Positions 15,014 through 22,942 of a stretch of 24,271 nucleotides of DNA are shown here, piece by piece. Where the stretch lies: positions 1-24,271 of the IMG/VR virus record IMGVR_UViG_3300031524_000083. One strand, written 5' to 3'. Both the position numbers and the translations under genes were made by a program. The notes under the pieces are model-generated. The model ran no database searches. It was not told where the DNA came from and worked only from the letters and a program-made list of their open reading frames with translations. Every line of letters begins with the position of its first letter. Position 1 is the first letter of the stretch. Source of the stretch: a virus.

Positions 15014-15784
15014 TTAACCGATGAGAAGTCCCAAAGGGCGCTCACCGAATCTATAATTCTGAATATCCATATGTAATTCTGTCATGATAGCAGTAGCTTC
15101 GGCTTTCAATGAAGCACCGTTTAAAGTTGTGCCTCCACCGGGACCAACAATTGTAGAATATTTCTCGCGGGCTTGTCCCAATTCACTTAAACAAAGAGCA
15201 TATGTATATTCTTTTAAAAATGTTAATGTGCGATAGTCAGTTAATAGTTGCACCAATGGGCGCAAGTTATAAGTTTGAAGTAACATTGTTTCATCTTCAC
15301 AAAGAGGACGACGAATAAGCGACAATTTTTTAGTTACAGAATTGAAATTGAAATCAATTTCTCCACCAAACATACGTGATGCTTGAAATTGGAAATCTGA
15401 ATACAATTCAAAACTCAACAGACCACCACTACGTCCAGCATTTAGAATATATGTATTTAAATAACCTTGAGAAAATGGATCGAAATTACTTCCACCAGTT
15501 CCTAAGTCTCCAATACTTCTTCTCCAAATTTTTTGAACATATTGAATTTCTTCTGGTAATGTATATATCTGAACGTCTTTTTGTGGTTTTAAAAATACAA
15601 AACTTTCTTCAACGGCAGCTTGGCTACGAGTTCTAAAAACTTCCACAGCACGAACAATAGCATTTTCATAATGTTCAGGATCAAGTTCAACCTCTACCAT
15701 TTGATCACCTAAACGAAAACGAACATAATCAAAAACATTGTTTTTAAGTTTAGCTAAATCTACAACATTTCTTTCTTCGGCCAT
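15014..15784 (-). CDS. Neck protein, gp13-like, 256 aa
   Basis: The N-terminus contains the pattern seen in T4 gp13 relatives: VRFRLGDQMVEVELDPEHYE followed by AIVRAVEVFRTRS, then a strand with YTLPEEIQYVQKIWRR. The C-terminal third is helical with a Gly-rich loop (GPGGGTTLNG). The length is somewhat less than T4 gp13 (about 309 aa). GAGGTAA precedes the ATG, and a late-type motif GATAAATA lies about 20 nt further upstream. It is the first gene of the minus-strand late unit gp13-gp14-protease. The product is inferred to sit at the portal-neck junction. Confidence 0.72.
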   Translation of the reverse strand: MAEERNVVDLAKLKNNVFDYVRFRLGDQMVEVELDPEHYENAIVRAVEVFRTRSQAAVEESFVFLKPQKDVQIYTLPEEIQYVQKIWRRSIGDLGTGGSNFDPFSQGYLNTYILNAGRSGGLLSFELYSDFQFQASRMFGGEIDFNFNSVTKKLSLIRRPLCEDETMLLQTYNLRPLVQLLTDYRTLTFLKEYTYALCLSELGQAREKYSTIVGPGGGTTLNGASLKAEATAIMTELHMDIQNYRFGERPLGLLIG

Positions 15785-15803
15785 GATTCTGTTACCTCTT
15801 TAT

Positions 15804-15811
15804 TATTTATC
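15804..15811 (-). promoter_or_regulatory. T4-type late promoter motif for the neck-protein operon
   Basis: The minus strand reads GATAAATA. The predicted start point near 15798 would leave a very short leader that begins with the GAGGTAA ribosome site. Confidence 0.55.
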
Positions 15812-15820
15812 ATTTTAGGG

Positions 15821-15849
15821 TTGCATAACGATAAAAACTTAGTTATAAT
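15821..15849 (+). promoter_or_regulatory. Sigma70-type promoter for the dNMP kinase gene
   Basis: TTGCAT at 15821-15826, a 17-nt spacer, then TATAAT at 15844-15849. The predicted start is near 15856, a leader of about 30 nt. It is back to back with the late motif of the neck operon at 15804. Confidence 0.7.
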
Positions 15850-15885
15850 AAAAACAAGATCGATATTAAAGGAATAATTACATAT

Positions 15886-16536
15886 ATGATTATAGGAATT
15901 ATGGGAAATATTGGCTCAGGCAAGGGAAAAGTTTCTGAATATATTCAGGAAAAATATAATTTTCAAAAACTTAGTTTTGCTAATTCATTAAAATCAGCGG
16001 TTTCTTCTGTTTTTGATTGGCCACTAGAATTATTACAAGGTTCCACACCAGAAAGCAGAGAATGGAGAGAAACTGTTGATCAGTGGTGGAGCGAAAGATT
16101 ACATATTAAAGGATTAACGCCCCGATGGATTTTACAACAATGGGGAACAGAAGTTTGTAGATATGGCTTTCATCCAGATATTTGGGTTGCTTCTTTAGAA
16201 CACAGAATTATGAAATTAAATAATAACATTGTTATTGATGATTGCCGTTTCATTAATGAAATGGAATCTATAAGAAAATATAATGGAATTTTAATTAAAG
16301 TTACTCGCGGTGAATTACCTGAATGGTATAATACTGCATTAGATGAAGTAAGATATTTAAAAACTTATGGATATGAAACTGGTTTTGAAAGTATGATGGC
16401 AATAAAATACCCAGATGTTCATATAAGTGAATGGGGATGGATAGACGAAAAATTTGATTATGATATTGAAAATAATGGAACAGTTGAAGAATTGAATAAT
16501 AAAATTGACAATATTATTAAAAATATAACTATTTAA
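15886..16536 (+). CDS. Deoxynucleoside monophosphate kinase, gp1-like, 216 aa
   Basis: A P-loop stands at the N-terminus (GNIGSGKGK, Lys13). It is followed by LSFANSLKSAVSSVFDWPLE, the nucleotide-binding helix typical of phage dNMP kinases, and by a conserved segment TPRWILQQWGTEVCR and DIWVASLEH. VIDDCRFINEMESI is the Walker B-like strand and dNMP-site region. These are the landmarks of the T4 gp1 family, which phosphorylates dNMPs for phage DNA synthesis. The residue after the P-loop lysine is Gly rather than Ser/Thr; other phage dNMP kinases also deviate here (for example GKD), so activity is still likely. The ribosome site is a weak AAGGAA at long spacing. It has its own sigma70-type promoter among late genes. 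Confidence 0.85.
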   Translation: MIIGIMGNIGSGKGKVSEYIQEKYNFQKLSFANSLKSAVSSVFDWPLELLQGSTPESREWRETVDQWWSERLHIKGLTPRWILQQWGTEVCRYGFHPDIWVASLEHRIMKLNNNIVIDDCRFINEMESIRKYNGILIKVTRGELPEWYNTALDEVRYLKTYGYETGFESMMAIKYPDVHISEWGWIDEKFDYDIENNGTVEELNNKIDNIIKNITI

Positions 16537-16607
16537 AAATATATTTTTATTTTCCTATAAAATTCAAAATTCTCTTTTGTTAAAGTGGCTTCTTTCTATA
16601 TAGATTG

Positions 16608-16614
16608 CTAAATA
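16608..16614 (+). promoter_or_regulatory. T4-type late promoter motif for the tail sheath gene
   Basis: CTAAATA, the variant I recall from T4-like cyanophage late promoters. The start near 16620 gives a leader of about 29 nt with AATAGGAGA, shared with the tube gene leader. Confidence 0.6.
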
Positions 16615-16648
16615 TCAATAGACAAGTTTGTAATAGGAGAACTAACAA

Positions 16649-19600
16649 ATGGCAAATCTAATTTCACCCGGCGTAGATATTTCGGTAGTGGATCAAACAC
16701 AGTTTACTTCTGCACCACAGGGAACCGTTCCATTTATTTTGATTGCTACTGCCCAGAATAAAGTTAATCAAAGTAATACTCTTGCACAATATACCACTGC
16801 AAATACAGCAGGGCAAATTTATCTTGAAACTAGTCAAAGAAGTCTTGTTCAAGACTTCGGCGCACCAATTTTTGAAAATGTTCAAGGAACACCAGTAAAT
16901 GGTTCCGAACAAAACGAATATGGTCTAATGACTGCATTTTCAACATTGGGTGTTTCGTCTGCCGCTTATATTATGAGAGCGCCTATTGATCTTGCTGCAT
17001 TAAGTGGTTCTCTAACTGCTCCGGTTGGAACTCCACCAAATGATACATTATGGCTTGATACTACAGCCACAGATTGGGGTTTATTTGAATTTGACGCTGC
17101 AACCTTAACTTTCTTTCCAATTGTTTCAACAAACCAAACTGGTGATGGAAAATTATGGGTTCTTGATAGTTCAGTTCAAACTAATGGAAATATTGGTTCA
17201 TTAACTGCTTATCTCGGAGCTAATTGTCAGCCATCTTCTTCAATTGGAAAACCCGGAGATTATGCAGTTGTTCCAGCCAATGCAAGTAATCCAGTATGGT
17301 TCCAAAATAGTTCTGGAACTTGGGTTTTGGTTGGTTCACAAGCATGGCAAGATAGTGTTCCTACAGTTATCGGAGCTAATACTTACCCAATAGTAACTGG
17401 AAATATTATTTTAAATGGTTCCAATGTAAATTTCACCGCAAATTCATTATCTTCAATCGTAAGTGGAATTAATGCTGCAAATATTACCGGCGTAAACGCT
17501 GTTATTGTTTCAAATCGTCTTGCTTTAACAGTTGATTATCTTGCAAATAGTGGCAATGGTAACGTTGTGGTAACTGGTGATGTTTCAGTGTTGGGTAATG
17601 TTGGAATTTCAGCAGCTACCTATTATGCACCAGCTTATCAAGCAAGTCCATTTACAAATGTCCCACAATGGAATCCAACTGATGCAACACCTGAACCAAC
17701 TGGAAGCATTTGGTTTAATACAACTCCTCAACAAGAGGGTGCAAACATTGTCATAAGAGAATTTAATTCTGCAAGTAATGTTTGGACAGTTGAACCAGTT
17801 GTTATCTCTGAAAATGATGCAACAGTTAATACTCTTCTTGATCCAATTGGTGGAGGAATTAACATTCCTGCTGGAACACTTTATTTTGAATATGGTGCTT
17901 TTGGTGCCAACGCAGCTTCTATCCTATGGGAGCGCGTAGCCGGAGCAACTATTATTACTGGAACTGCTGTAAGTGCAAATGTTACAGCTAGCTCAACTTT
18001 TGTTATTAATACTGCTACTGTTGGAAGTAATACATTTACTGCCAACGTAACAATTACAATTCCATCAGTTCTTCCAACAGATTTTGTAGCTGCTGTAAAC
18101 AGTGCATCTATTCCGGGAATTACTGCTGGTTTAAATAGATTTAATCAGATTTACATTGAAAATACCACTGGTGAAACTTTCTATTTGTATGAAGGAACAT
18201 ATTCACCATTAACAACTGTTGGTATTCTTACATCACCAGCATTATCTGCAAAGGTTAGTAATTGGGTAACTCCAACTTATGTAGTTAGTGCAATTACACC
18301 AACCGCTGATCCAGCAAATGATACTATCTGGTATTATGATGACCCAACTGTTGCTGATATATTAGTTAATACTGGCAATGCATGGATGAGCTATAGAACA
18401 GTTACAGCAGATGCTCGTGGTTATAACCTTTCCTTAACTGACGTAAATGGTCCAATTGCAAGTGCAAGTATGCCGCTAACTCAAAGCAACGGTAATGTTT
18501 TAGCATATGGGGATATTTGGCTTAATACAGCAGATTTGAACAGTTTGCCAAGTATTTACCGTTATAGCACTGGTAATACTTGGGTTCAAATTAATAATGC
18601 AGATCATACAAGTTCAAATGGTATTGTTTTTGCAGATGCTCGTTGGTCTGCTGGTTTTAATGATATTTTAGAAGAACAAGCATTGGAAACAGTAATCTCA
18701 GCAGAAAACAATTATAATATTATAACTGAAAATTCAACCTATGCATTGCTTGATCCGGGATTAGGAATTCTTGAACCAATTAGCTTAATGTTGGTAGCAA
18801 GCCCTGCAAACTTAGACCCCGATGCACCAAGTTATGCATTGTATCCTCGTGGAACTTTACTATTCAATACTCGTCGTAGTGGTATGAATGTTAAACAATT
18901 CATGGCAAACTATTTTACAGTAAGTAGCAATGTTCCTTATTCAGATACTTGGGTTACTTTAAGTGGAAATAATGAATTGGGTGTTGCATATCAAGGAAGC
19001 GCAGCACAACGTAACGTTGTTGTGAAATCTTTGATTTCTGCTCTTGAAAATAGTTATCAAATTCAAGATGAATTCTATAATTTTAATTTGATGTCTTGCC
19101 CCGGTTATCCAGAAGTATTACCAGCCTTGGTAACTATTGATGAAGCTCGTGGTGAAACAGCATTTATTGTTTCAGATAGCCCACTAACATTACAAGCAAA
19201 TGCAAACGCATTGAATACTTGGGCAAATAATCTAAATCAATCAACAACAGATGATGTTAATGGATTGGTTACATTCTATGATTATGCAGCAACTTATTAT
19301 CCATCTGGTCTTACAACTGATCTAACTGGTAATAATATTGTTGTTCCAAGTAGCTTCATGGCACTTCCAACAATTATTCAAAGCGATGCAGTTTCTTATC
19401 CATGGTTTGCACCGGCTGGAGCACGTAGAGGATTAGTAACAAACGTAAGTTCTATCGGCTATGTTGATGAACAAACTGGTAATTTTATTACAAACAGTAT
19501 TTCTAAAGCATTGCGTGATGTTCTATATCCTGCATATGTAAATCCAATTAGTAATTTTCAAGCTGGTGGAATTCAGATTTATGGACAGAAGACTCGCAGC

Positions 19601-19951
19601 GGCCAAGACACTGAATTAAGCAGAATTAATGTTGCGCGTCTTGTTATCTATCTTCGTGGAGCATTAAATCAGATTGGTGGACAGTATGTATTCGAGCAAA
19701 ATGATAGCATAACTCGACAGGGAATTGCTTATCAAATCGGTGAATTCTTGAAGAGTATTCAAGCACTAAGAGGAATCACTGATTATGCAGTTGTTTGCGA
19801 TCTTTCCAATAATTCTCCCGCAACAATTGACGCAAATGAATTATTTGTAGATGTAGCTGTTGCTCCAACAACTGTGGCTGAATATATCTATATTCCTATT
19901 ACTTTGGTTGGTCAAGGGGTTATTACAACAAGCAGTGTAACCGCTGGTTAA
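16649..19951 (+). CDS. Contractile tail sheath protein, gp18-like, 1100 aa
   Basis: The N-terminus (MANLISPGVDISVVDQTQF) is the classical start of T4-type sheath proteins. Residues 690-1100 hold the conserved core, ending in a C-terminal domain with RLVIYLRGALNQIGGQYVFE and a final strand pair IYIPITLVGQG that links neighbours in the sheath. At 1100 aa it is much larger than T4 gp18 (659 aa). The excess is at about 120-650 and contains at least four copies of a short beta module (for example TGSIWFNTTP, NDTIWYYDD, GDIWLNTADL, each followed by a Trp-Val strand) and two segments resembling flagellin-hook IN domains (ITGVNAVIVSNRLAL; IPGITAGLNRFNQIYI). The inserts are probably on the outer tail surface. 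A CTAAATA late motif and TAGGAGA precede the ATG. Confidence 0.93.
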   Translation: MANLISPGVDISVVDQTQFTSAPQGTVPFILIATAQNKVNQSNTLAQYTTANTAGQIYLETSQRSLVQDFGAPIFENVQGTPVNGSEQNEYGLMTAFSTLGVSSAAYIMRAPIDLAALSGSLTAPVGTPPNDTLWLDTTATDWGLFEFDAATLTFFPIVSTNQTGDGKLWVLDSSVQTNGNIGSLTAYLGANCQPSSSIGKPGDYAVVPANASNPVWFQNSSGTWVLVGSQAWQDSVPTVIGANTYPIVTGNIILNGSNVNFTANSLSSIVSGINAANITGVNAVIVSNRLALTVDYLANSGNGNVVVTGDVSVLGNVGISAATYYAPAYQASPFTNVPQWNPTDATPEPTGSIWFNTTPQQEGANIVIREFNSASNVWTVEPVVISENDATVNTLLDPIGGGINIPAGTLYFEYGAFGANAASILWERVAGATIITGTAVSANVTASSTFVINTATVGSNTFTANVTITIPSVLPTDFVAAVNSASIPGITAGLNRFNQIYIENTTGETFYLYEGTYSPLTTVGILTSPALSAKVSNWVTPTYVVSAITPTADPANDTIWYYDDPTVADILVNTGNAWMSYRTVTADARGYNLSLTDVNGPIASASMPLTQSNGNVLAYGDIWLNTADLNSLPSIYRYSTGNTWVQINNADHTSSNGIVFADARWSAGFNDILEEQALETVISAENNYNIITENSTYALLDPGLGILEPISLMLVASPANLDPDAPSYALYPRGTLLFNTRRSGMNVKQFMANYFTVSSNVPYSDTWVTLSGNNELGVAYQGSAAQRNVVVKSLISALENSYQIQDEFYNFNLMSCPGYPEVLPALVTIDEARGETAFIVSDSPLTLQANANALNTWANNLNQSTTDDVNGLVTFYDYAATYYPSGLTTDLTGNNIVVPSSFMALPTIIQSDAVSYPWFAPAGARRGLVTNVSSIGYVDEQTGNFITNSISKALRDVLYPAYVNPISNFQAGGIQIYGQKTRSGQDTELSRINVARLVIYLRGALNQIGGQYVFEQNDSITRQGIAYQIGEFLKSIQALRGITDYAVVCDLSNNSPATIDANELFVDVAVAPTTVAEYIYIPITLVGQGVITTSSVTAG

Positions 19952-19967
19952 AATAGTTGTATTTAAT

Positions 19968-20005
19968 ATTAGGGTATGCTATACTATTGGCATACCCTAA
20001 TTTAT
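19968..20005 (+). terminator. Terminator hairpin after the sheath gene
   Basis: A 12-bp perfect stem (19968-19979 with 19990-20001; arm ATTAGGGTATGC) closes a 10-nt loop, followed by a short T-rich tract. It ends or attenuates sheath transcription before the endonuclease gene. Confidence 0.75.
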
Positions 20006-20017
20006 TGGACAAATCAA

Positions 20018-21181
20018 ATGAAAACTCGTATTTATAATACTCAACAGTTTATTGAACAATCAAAAAAGAATTATAATGAAGGAAGATATTCATATGATAA
20101 AACTGTTTATAAAAATGCAAAAACAAAAGTTATTATTACCTGTTTGCTTTGCAATAGAGATTTTGAACAATTGCCCAATAATCATATATCTGGTCATAAT
20201 GGTTGTATATTATGTTCTATAGGAGGTAATAAAAAAGACACTAGTATTTTTATAATGAAAAATAAAGATAAAAATATATATTCATATGACAAAACTGTTT
20301 ATAAAAATGCAAAAACAAAAGTTATTATTACCTGTTTGCTTTGCAATGAGGATTTTTTACAAACACCAGATTCTCATTCACGAGGTCATGGGTGTCCATT
20401 ATGTTATCGCAAAACATGTAATAAACAACGAATCAAGACTACTGAACAATTTATAGAAGATGCATCTTTGATACCAATTCATTTTGGCAAATATTCATAT
20501 GAAAAAACAAAATATCAATATGCAAGAAAAAATGTTCTTATAACTTGCTTAGTATGTAATAGAGATTTCTTACAAACACCAGATAATCATTTATCAGGAA
20601 AAGGATGTTATTTTTGTAAAAATAAATTGATTTCTGAGAAATTACTAAGTTCCACTAATGAGTTTGTTCAAAAAGCAAAAAAATTACCACTTAATGATAA
20701 TTATTCATATGATAAGGTAAAATATATTAATAGTAAAATTCCGGTTATCATAACATGTTTATCTTGTAATAAAGATTTCTTACAGGTTCCTACTAATCAT
20801 CTTCAAGGTTCTGGTTGCCCAGTTTGTAATAGTTCAAGAGGTGAGAAGGCAATTGAAAATTTTCTTATTTTGAACAAAATAGAATATAAAAGACAAGTAA
20901 GAATTACTGGGTGTCATCGAAAGAAAACACTTCCTTTTGATTTTGGAATTTATAATAATTATGGTAAATTATTGAGATTAATAGAATATCAAGGAATTCA
21001 ACATTACAAATCTTTTACTCATTTTGGTGGTATAGAAAAATTAAATAAAACATTAGATTCTGATAAAATTAAAAGTGATTATTGTTTGGAAAACAAAATA
21101 CCATTGTTAATTATTCCTTATACTGATTTTAATAATGTAGAAAGCATATTACAATTTTGGACTAATAAAGGTTACTTTTGA
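20018..21181 (+). CDS. Homing endonuclease: zinc repeats plus Vsr-like (EDxHD) nuclease domain, 387 aa
   Basis: The protein has four repeats of about 65 residues, each with a YSYDK-type segment, then ITCLLCNRDF, a xxNHxxG turn and GCxxC, so each repeat can bind zinc through two Cys pairs (CxxC ... CxxC). The C-terminus (about 285-387) is a Vsr-like nuclease: LPFDFGIYNN gives the Asp, LIEYQGIQHY the Glu, Gln and His, and KSDYCLENKIPLLIIPYTDF closes the fold. This matches the I-Bth0305I-type endonucleases. The ATG at 20018 is used; a longer frame from 19976 runs through the sheath terminator and is not supported. A GGA at 9 nt is the only ribosome site. The first two repeats are nearly identical at DNA level (69 nt). 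It is inserted between sheath and tube genes. Confidence 0.8.
   Translation: MKTRIYNTQQFIEQSKKNYNEGRYSYDKTVYKNAKTKVIITCLLCNRDFEQLPNNHISGHNGCILCSIGGNKKDTSIFIMKNKDKNIYSYDKTVYKNAKTKVIITCLLCNEDFLQTPDSHSRGHGCPLCYRKTCNKQRIKTTEQFIEDASLIPIHFGKYSYEKTKYQYARKNVLITCLVCNRDFLQTPDNHLSGKGCYFCKNKLISEKLLSSTNEFVQKAKKLPLNDNYSYDKVKYINSKIPVIITCLSCNKDFLQVPTNHLQGSGCPVCNSSRGEKAIENFLILNKIEYKRQVRITGCHRKKTLPFDFGIYNNYGKLLRLIEYQGIQHYKSFTHFGGIEKLNKTLDSDKIKSDYCLENKIPLLIIPYTDFNNVESILQFWTNKGYF
20087..20347 (+). repeat. Internal 69-nt direct repeat within the homing endonuclease gene
   Basis: Positions 20087-20155 and 20279-20347 are identical except for one base (GATAAA versus GACAAA), offset by 192 nt (64 codons). They encode the YSYDKTVYKNAKTKVIITC segment of zinc repeats 1 and 2. 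The near identity points to a recent in-frame duplication or gene conversion. Confidence 0.9.
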
Positions 21182-21197
21182 AAATTTTTCAATAAAG

Positions 21198-21205
21198 TAT
21201 AAATA
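21198..21205 (+). promoter_or_regulatory. T4-type late promoter, perfect TATAAATA, for the tail tube gene
   Basis: TATAAATA exactly matches the T4 late consensus. The start near 21211 gives a 24-nt leader with AATAGGAGA, as in the sheath leader. Confidence 0.8.
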
Positions 21206-21234
21206 CTATCAGTGTAGTAATAGGAGATATAATT

Positions 21235-21846
21235 ATGGCTTCCGCAAGTTTGCTTAATTTCACAGTTCCGCTTTCAAATATCGGGGATTCCGCATCGGGT
21301 CAGGGCTTAATAATGCCAAAATTGAAATATAGATTTCGTTTGACTTTTGTTGGCTTTGGTGTTTCGGTTGATACAACCGAATTGACAAAACAAGTTATAG
21401 ATTTTAAACGTCCAAGTCTAAAATTTGATGAACAAGTAATTGATGTTTATAACTCCAAGGTTCACTATCCCGGAAAGCCATCATGGGATGCGACTACTGT
21501 TACTCTTCGTGATGATATGCAAGGTAATATTCAGACGCTTGTTGGACAACAGATGCAAAAACAATTTGATTTCCTAAATCAAGCAAGTGCTAGTTCCGCA
21601 AGTGATTTTAAATTTTCTCTTGTTGCTGATACATTGGATGGTGGAAATGGTGCAGTTGAGCCAATTATTCTGGAATCTTGGAATCTTGTTGGATGTTATA
21701 TTAGTAACGCTGATTGGAGTGATAGTGACTATAAAACTTCTGATCCTCAAACTGTTAAACTATCTATTGTATTTGATAATGCATTACAAACTGCATTTGG
21801 AATCGGTTCACCTGTTGTTAGAACTAATGGTGTTCTAGCAATTTAA
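21235..21846 (+). CDS. Tail tube protein, gp19-like, 203 aa
   Basis: Motifs of the T4-type tube family are visible: a strand YRFRLTFVGF, then IDFKRPSLKFDEQVIDVYNS in the place of the P-x-hydrophobic segment followed by the N-x-Y-x turn, and VTLRDDM for the strand that precedes the long helix. The C-terminus has LVGCYISNADWSD and PQTVKLSIVFDNAL, typical of the last strands of the tube fold. The length (T4 gp19 is 163 aa) and the position just after the sheath, separated only by a homing endonuclease, agree. It would form the hexameric rings inside the sheath. A perfect late promoter and TAGGAGA precede it, and a terminator follows. Confidence 0.9.
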   Translation: MASASLLNFTVPLSNIGDSASGQGLIMPKLKYRFRLTFVGFGVSVDTTELTKQVIDFKRPSLKFDEQVIDVYNSKVHYPGKPSWDATTVTLRDDMQGNIQTLVGQQMQKQFDFLNQASASSASDFKFSLVADTLDGGNGAVEPIILESWNLVGCYISNADWSDSDYKTSDPQTVKLSIVFDNALQTAFGIGSPVVRTNGVLAI

Positions 21847-21869
21847 TTAAAAATCTCCTCCTGTTGCAC

Positions 21870-21903
21870 TAAAGCTCACCAAATTACTGGTGAGCTTTTA
21901 TTT
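21870..21903 (+). terminator. Rho-independent terminator after the tail tube gene
   Basis: A stem of 11 bp (TAAAGCTCACC with GGTGAGCTTTA, 21870-21880 and 21889-21899) closes an 8-nt loop; Ts follow at 21897-21904 with one interrupting A. Confidence 0.85.
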
Positions 21904-21907
21904 TAAG

Positions 21908-21915
21908 CATAAATA
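21908..21915 (+). promoter_or_regulatory. T4-type late promoter motif before the second homing endonuclease
   Basis: CATAAATA lies immediately after the tube terminator. The start near 21921 leaves a leader of about 52 nt, ending in AAGGAG before the ATG at 21973. Confidence 0.6.
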
Positions 21916-21972
21916 ATGTCAGTCACGGACTACCAATCCTACTGACTCTAATGCTATTAAGGAGCACCAGCT

Positions 21973-22934
21973 ATGCGTATTTATTATACAACTGAAATCT
22001 TTATTGAAAAAGCAAAAACTCATCCAAATCATATAAACTGTTTATATACTAAAACTGTTTTTGTTTCTTGGAAAGAAAAAATCTGTATAACTTGTCCTAT
22101 TCATGGAGATTTTTGGCAACGTTCAAAGGATCATATAGCTGGGGCAGGGTGTCCAAAATGTGCCAACCAAAATACAGGGATTAGGTGTCGATTTGATCAA
22201 GAAGAATTAATTAAATTATTAAACAAGAAACATAATTATAAATATACCTATGAAAATGTCATATATAAAGGGGCGCATTACGATATTATTGTAACATGCC
22301 CAAAACATGGAAACTTTAGCGTTAAAGCATATTCACATATTGCTGGAATAGGTTGTATTAATTGTGGTTACGAGTCATCTGCTGTCATTCGCAGAAAAAC
22401 AACAGATCAGTTTATTTTGGATGATCCAAAATACATAGTAATTTTTTTAATTATAATAAATCTGAATATATTACATCAAAAACAAAATTATGTATAACTT
22501 GTCCTATTCACGGAGATTTTTGGCAAATACCAAACAAGCACTTATTTGGTAGAGGATGTCCGAAGTGCAAAGAATCATCAGGAGAAACTATTATTAGGTT
22601 AATACTTGAGAACACAAAATTGAAGTATAAAAGTGAATTTAAAATTCCAGAATGTAAAAATATATTTCCTCTTCCTTTTGATTTTGCAATAATAAATAAT
22701 AAAAAAATTTTAGGATTAATTGAATATCAAGGAATTCAACATTATAGACCAATACGAAGATCAAGAAAATGGTCAGATGAAAAACTTCAAATGGTATTCA
22801 ACCAGATATTAAAACATGACTTAATTAAAAAAATATATTGTCAAACAAATAATATTCCTTTTCTTGAGATATCATACGCTCAAAAAGATAATATTAAAAC
22901 ATTGTTAGAAGAGTTCATTGTCAATATAACATAA
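21973..22934 (+). pseudogene. Homing endonuclease split by a -1 frameshift (zinc repeats plus Vsr-like nuclease)
   Basis: The first frame (21973-22497) encodes zinc repeats with CPIHGDF, CPKC, CPKHGNF and CINC motifs, then turns into nonsense after DDPKY. From about 22449 the -1 frame reads NYNKSEYITSKTKLCITCPI, finishes a further zinc repeat and continues into the nuclease domain: LPFDFAIINNKK, then GLIEYQGIQHYRP. The stop is at 22932-22934. The two frames together give one protein of about 320 aa, a close relative of the 20018 gene. The shift occurs at 22442-22448 (seven Ts), where the zero frame reads T TTT TTA. It may be an indel in a homopolymer, making this a broken gene, or a true -1 programmed frameshift. 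AAGGAG precedes the ATG. Confidence 0.8.
22443..22449 (+). other. Candidate -1 ribosomal frameshift site, T TTT TTA
   Basis: The heptamer is in phase with the upstream frame (codons ATT-TTT-TTA) and has the X XXY YYZ form known as an efficient -1 slippery site. Sliding back one base enters the frame that encodes the rest of the endonuclease. No downstream stimulatory structure has been verified. Confidence 0.45.
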
Positions 22935-22937
22935 ATA
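22930..22937 (+). promoter_or_regulatory. T4-type late promoter motif giving a predicted leaderless transcript
   Basis: CATAAATA overlaps the end of the endonuclease. If the motif occupies -13 to -6 as in T4 late promoters, +1 is 22943, the A of the next ATG. No Shine-Dalgarno is present. Confidence 0.55.
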
Positions 22938-22942
22938 TCTAT

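Noticed and set aside
19976-20017. Longer N-terminus of the first homing endonuclease
   Set aside because: It would translate the sheath terminator hairpin; the ATG at 20018 fits the start of the second endonuclease (MRIYYTTEIF versus MKTRIYNTQQF).
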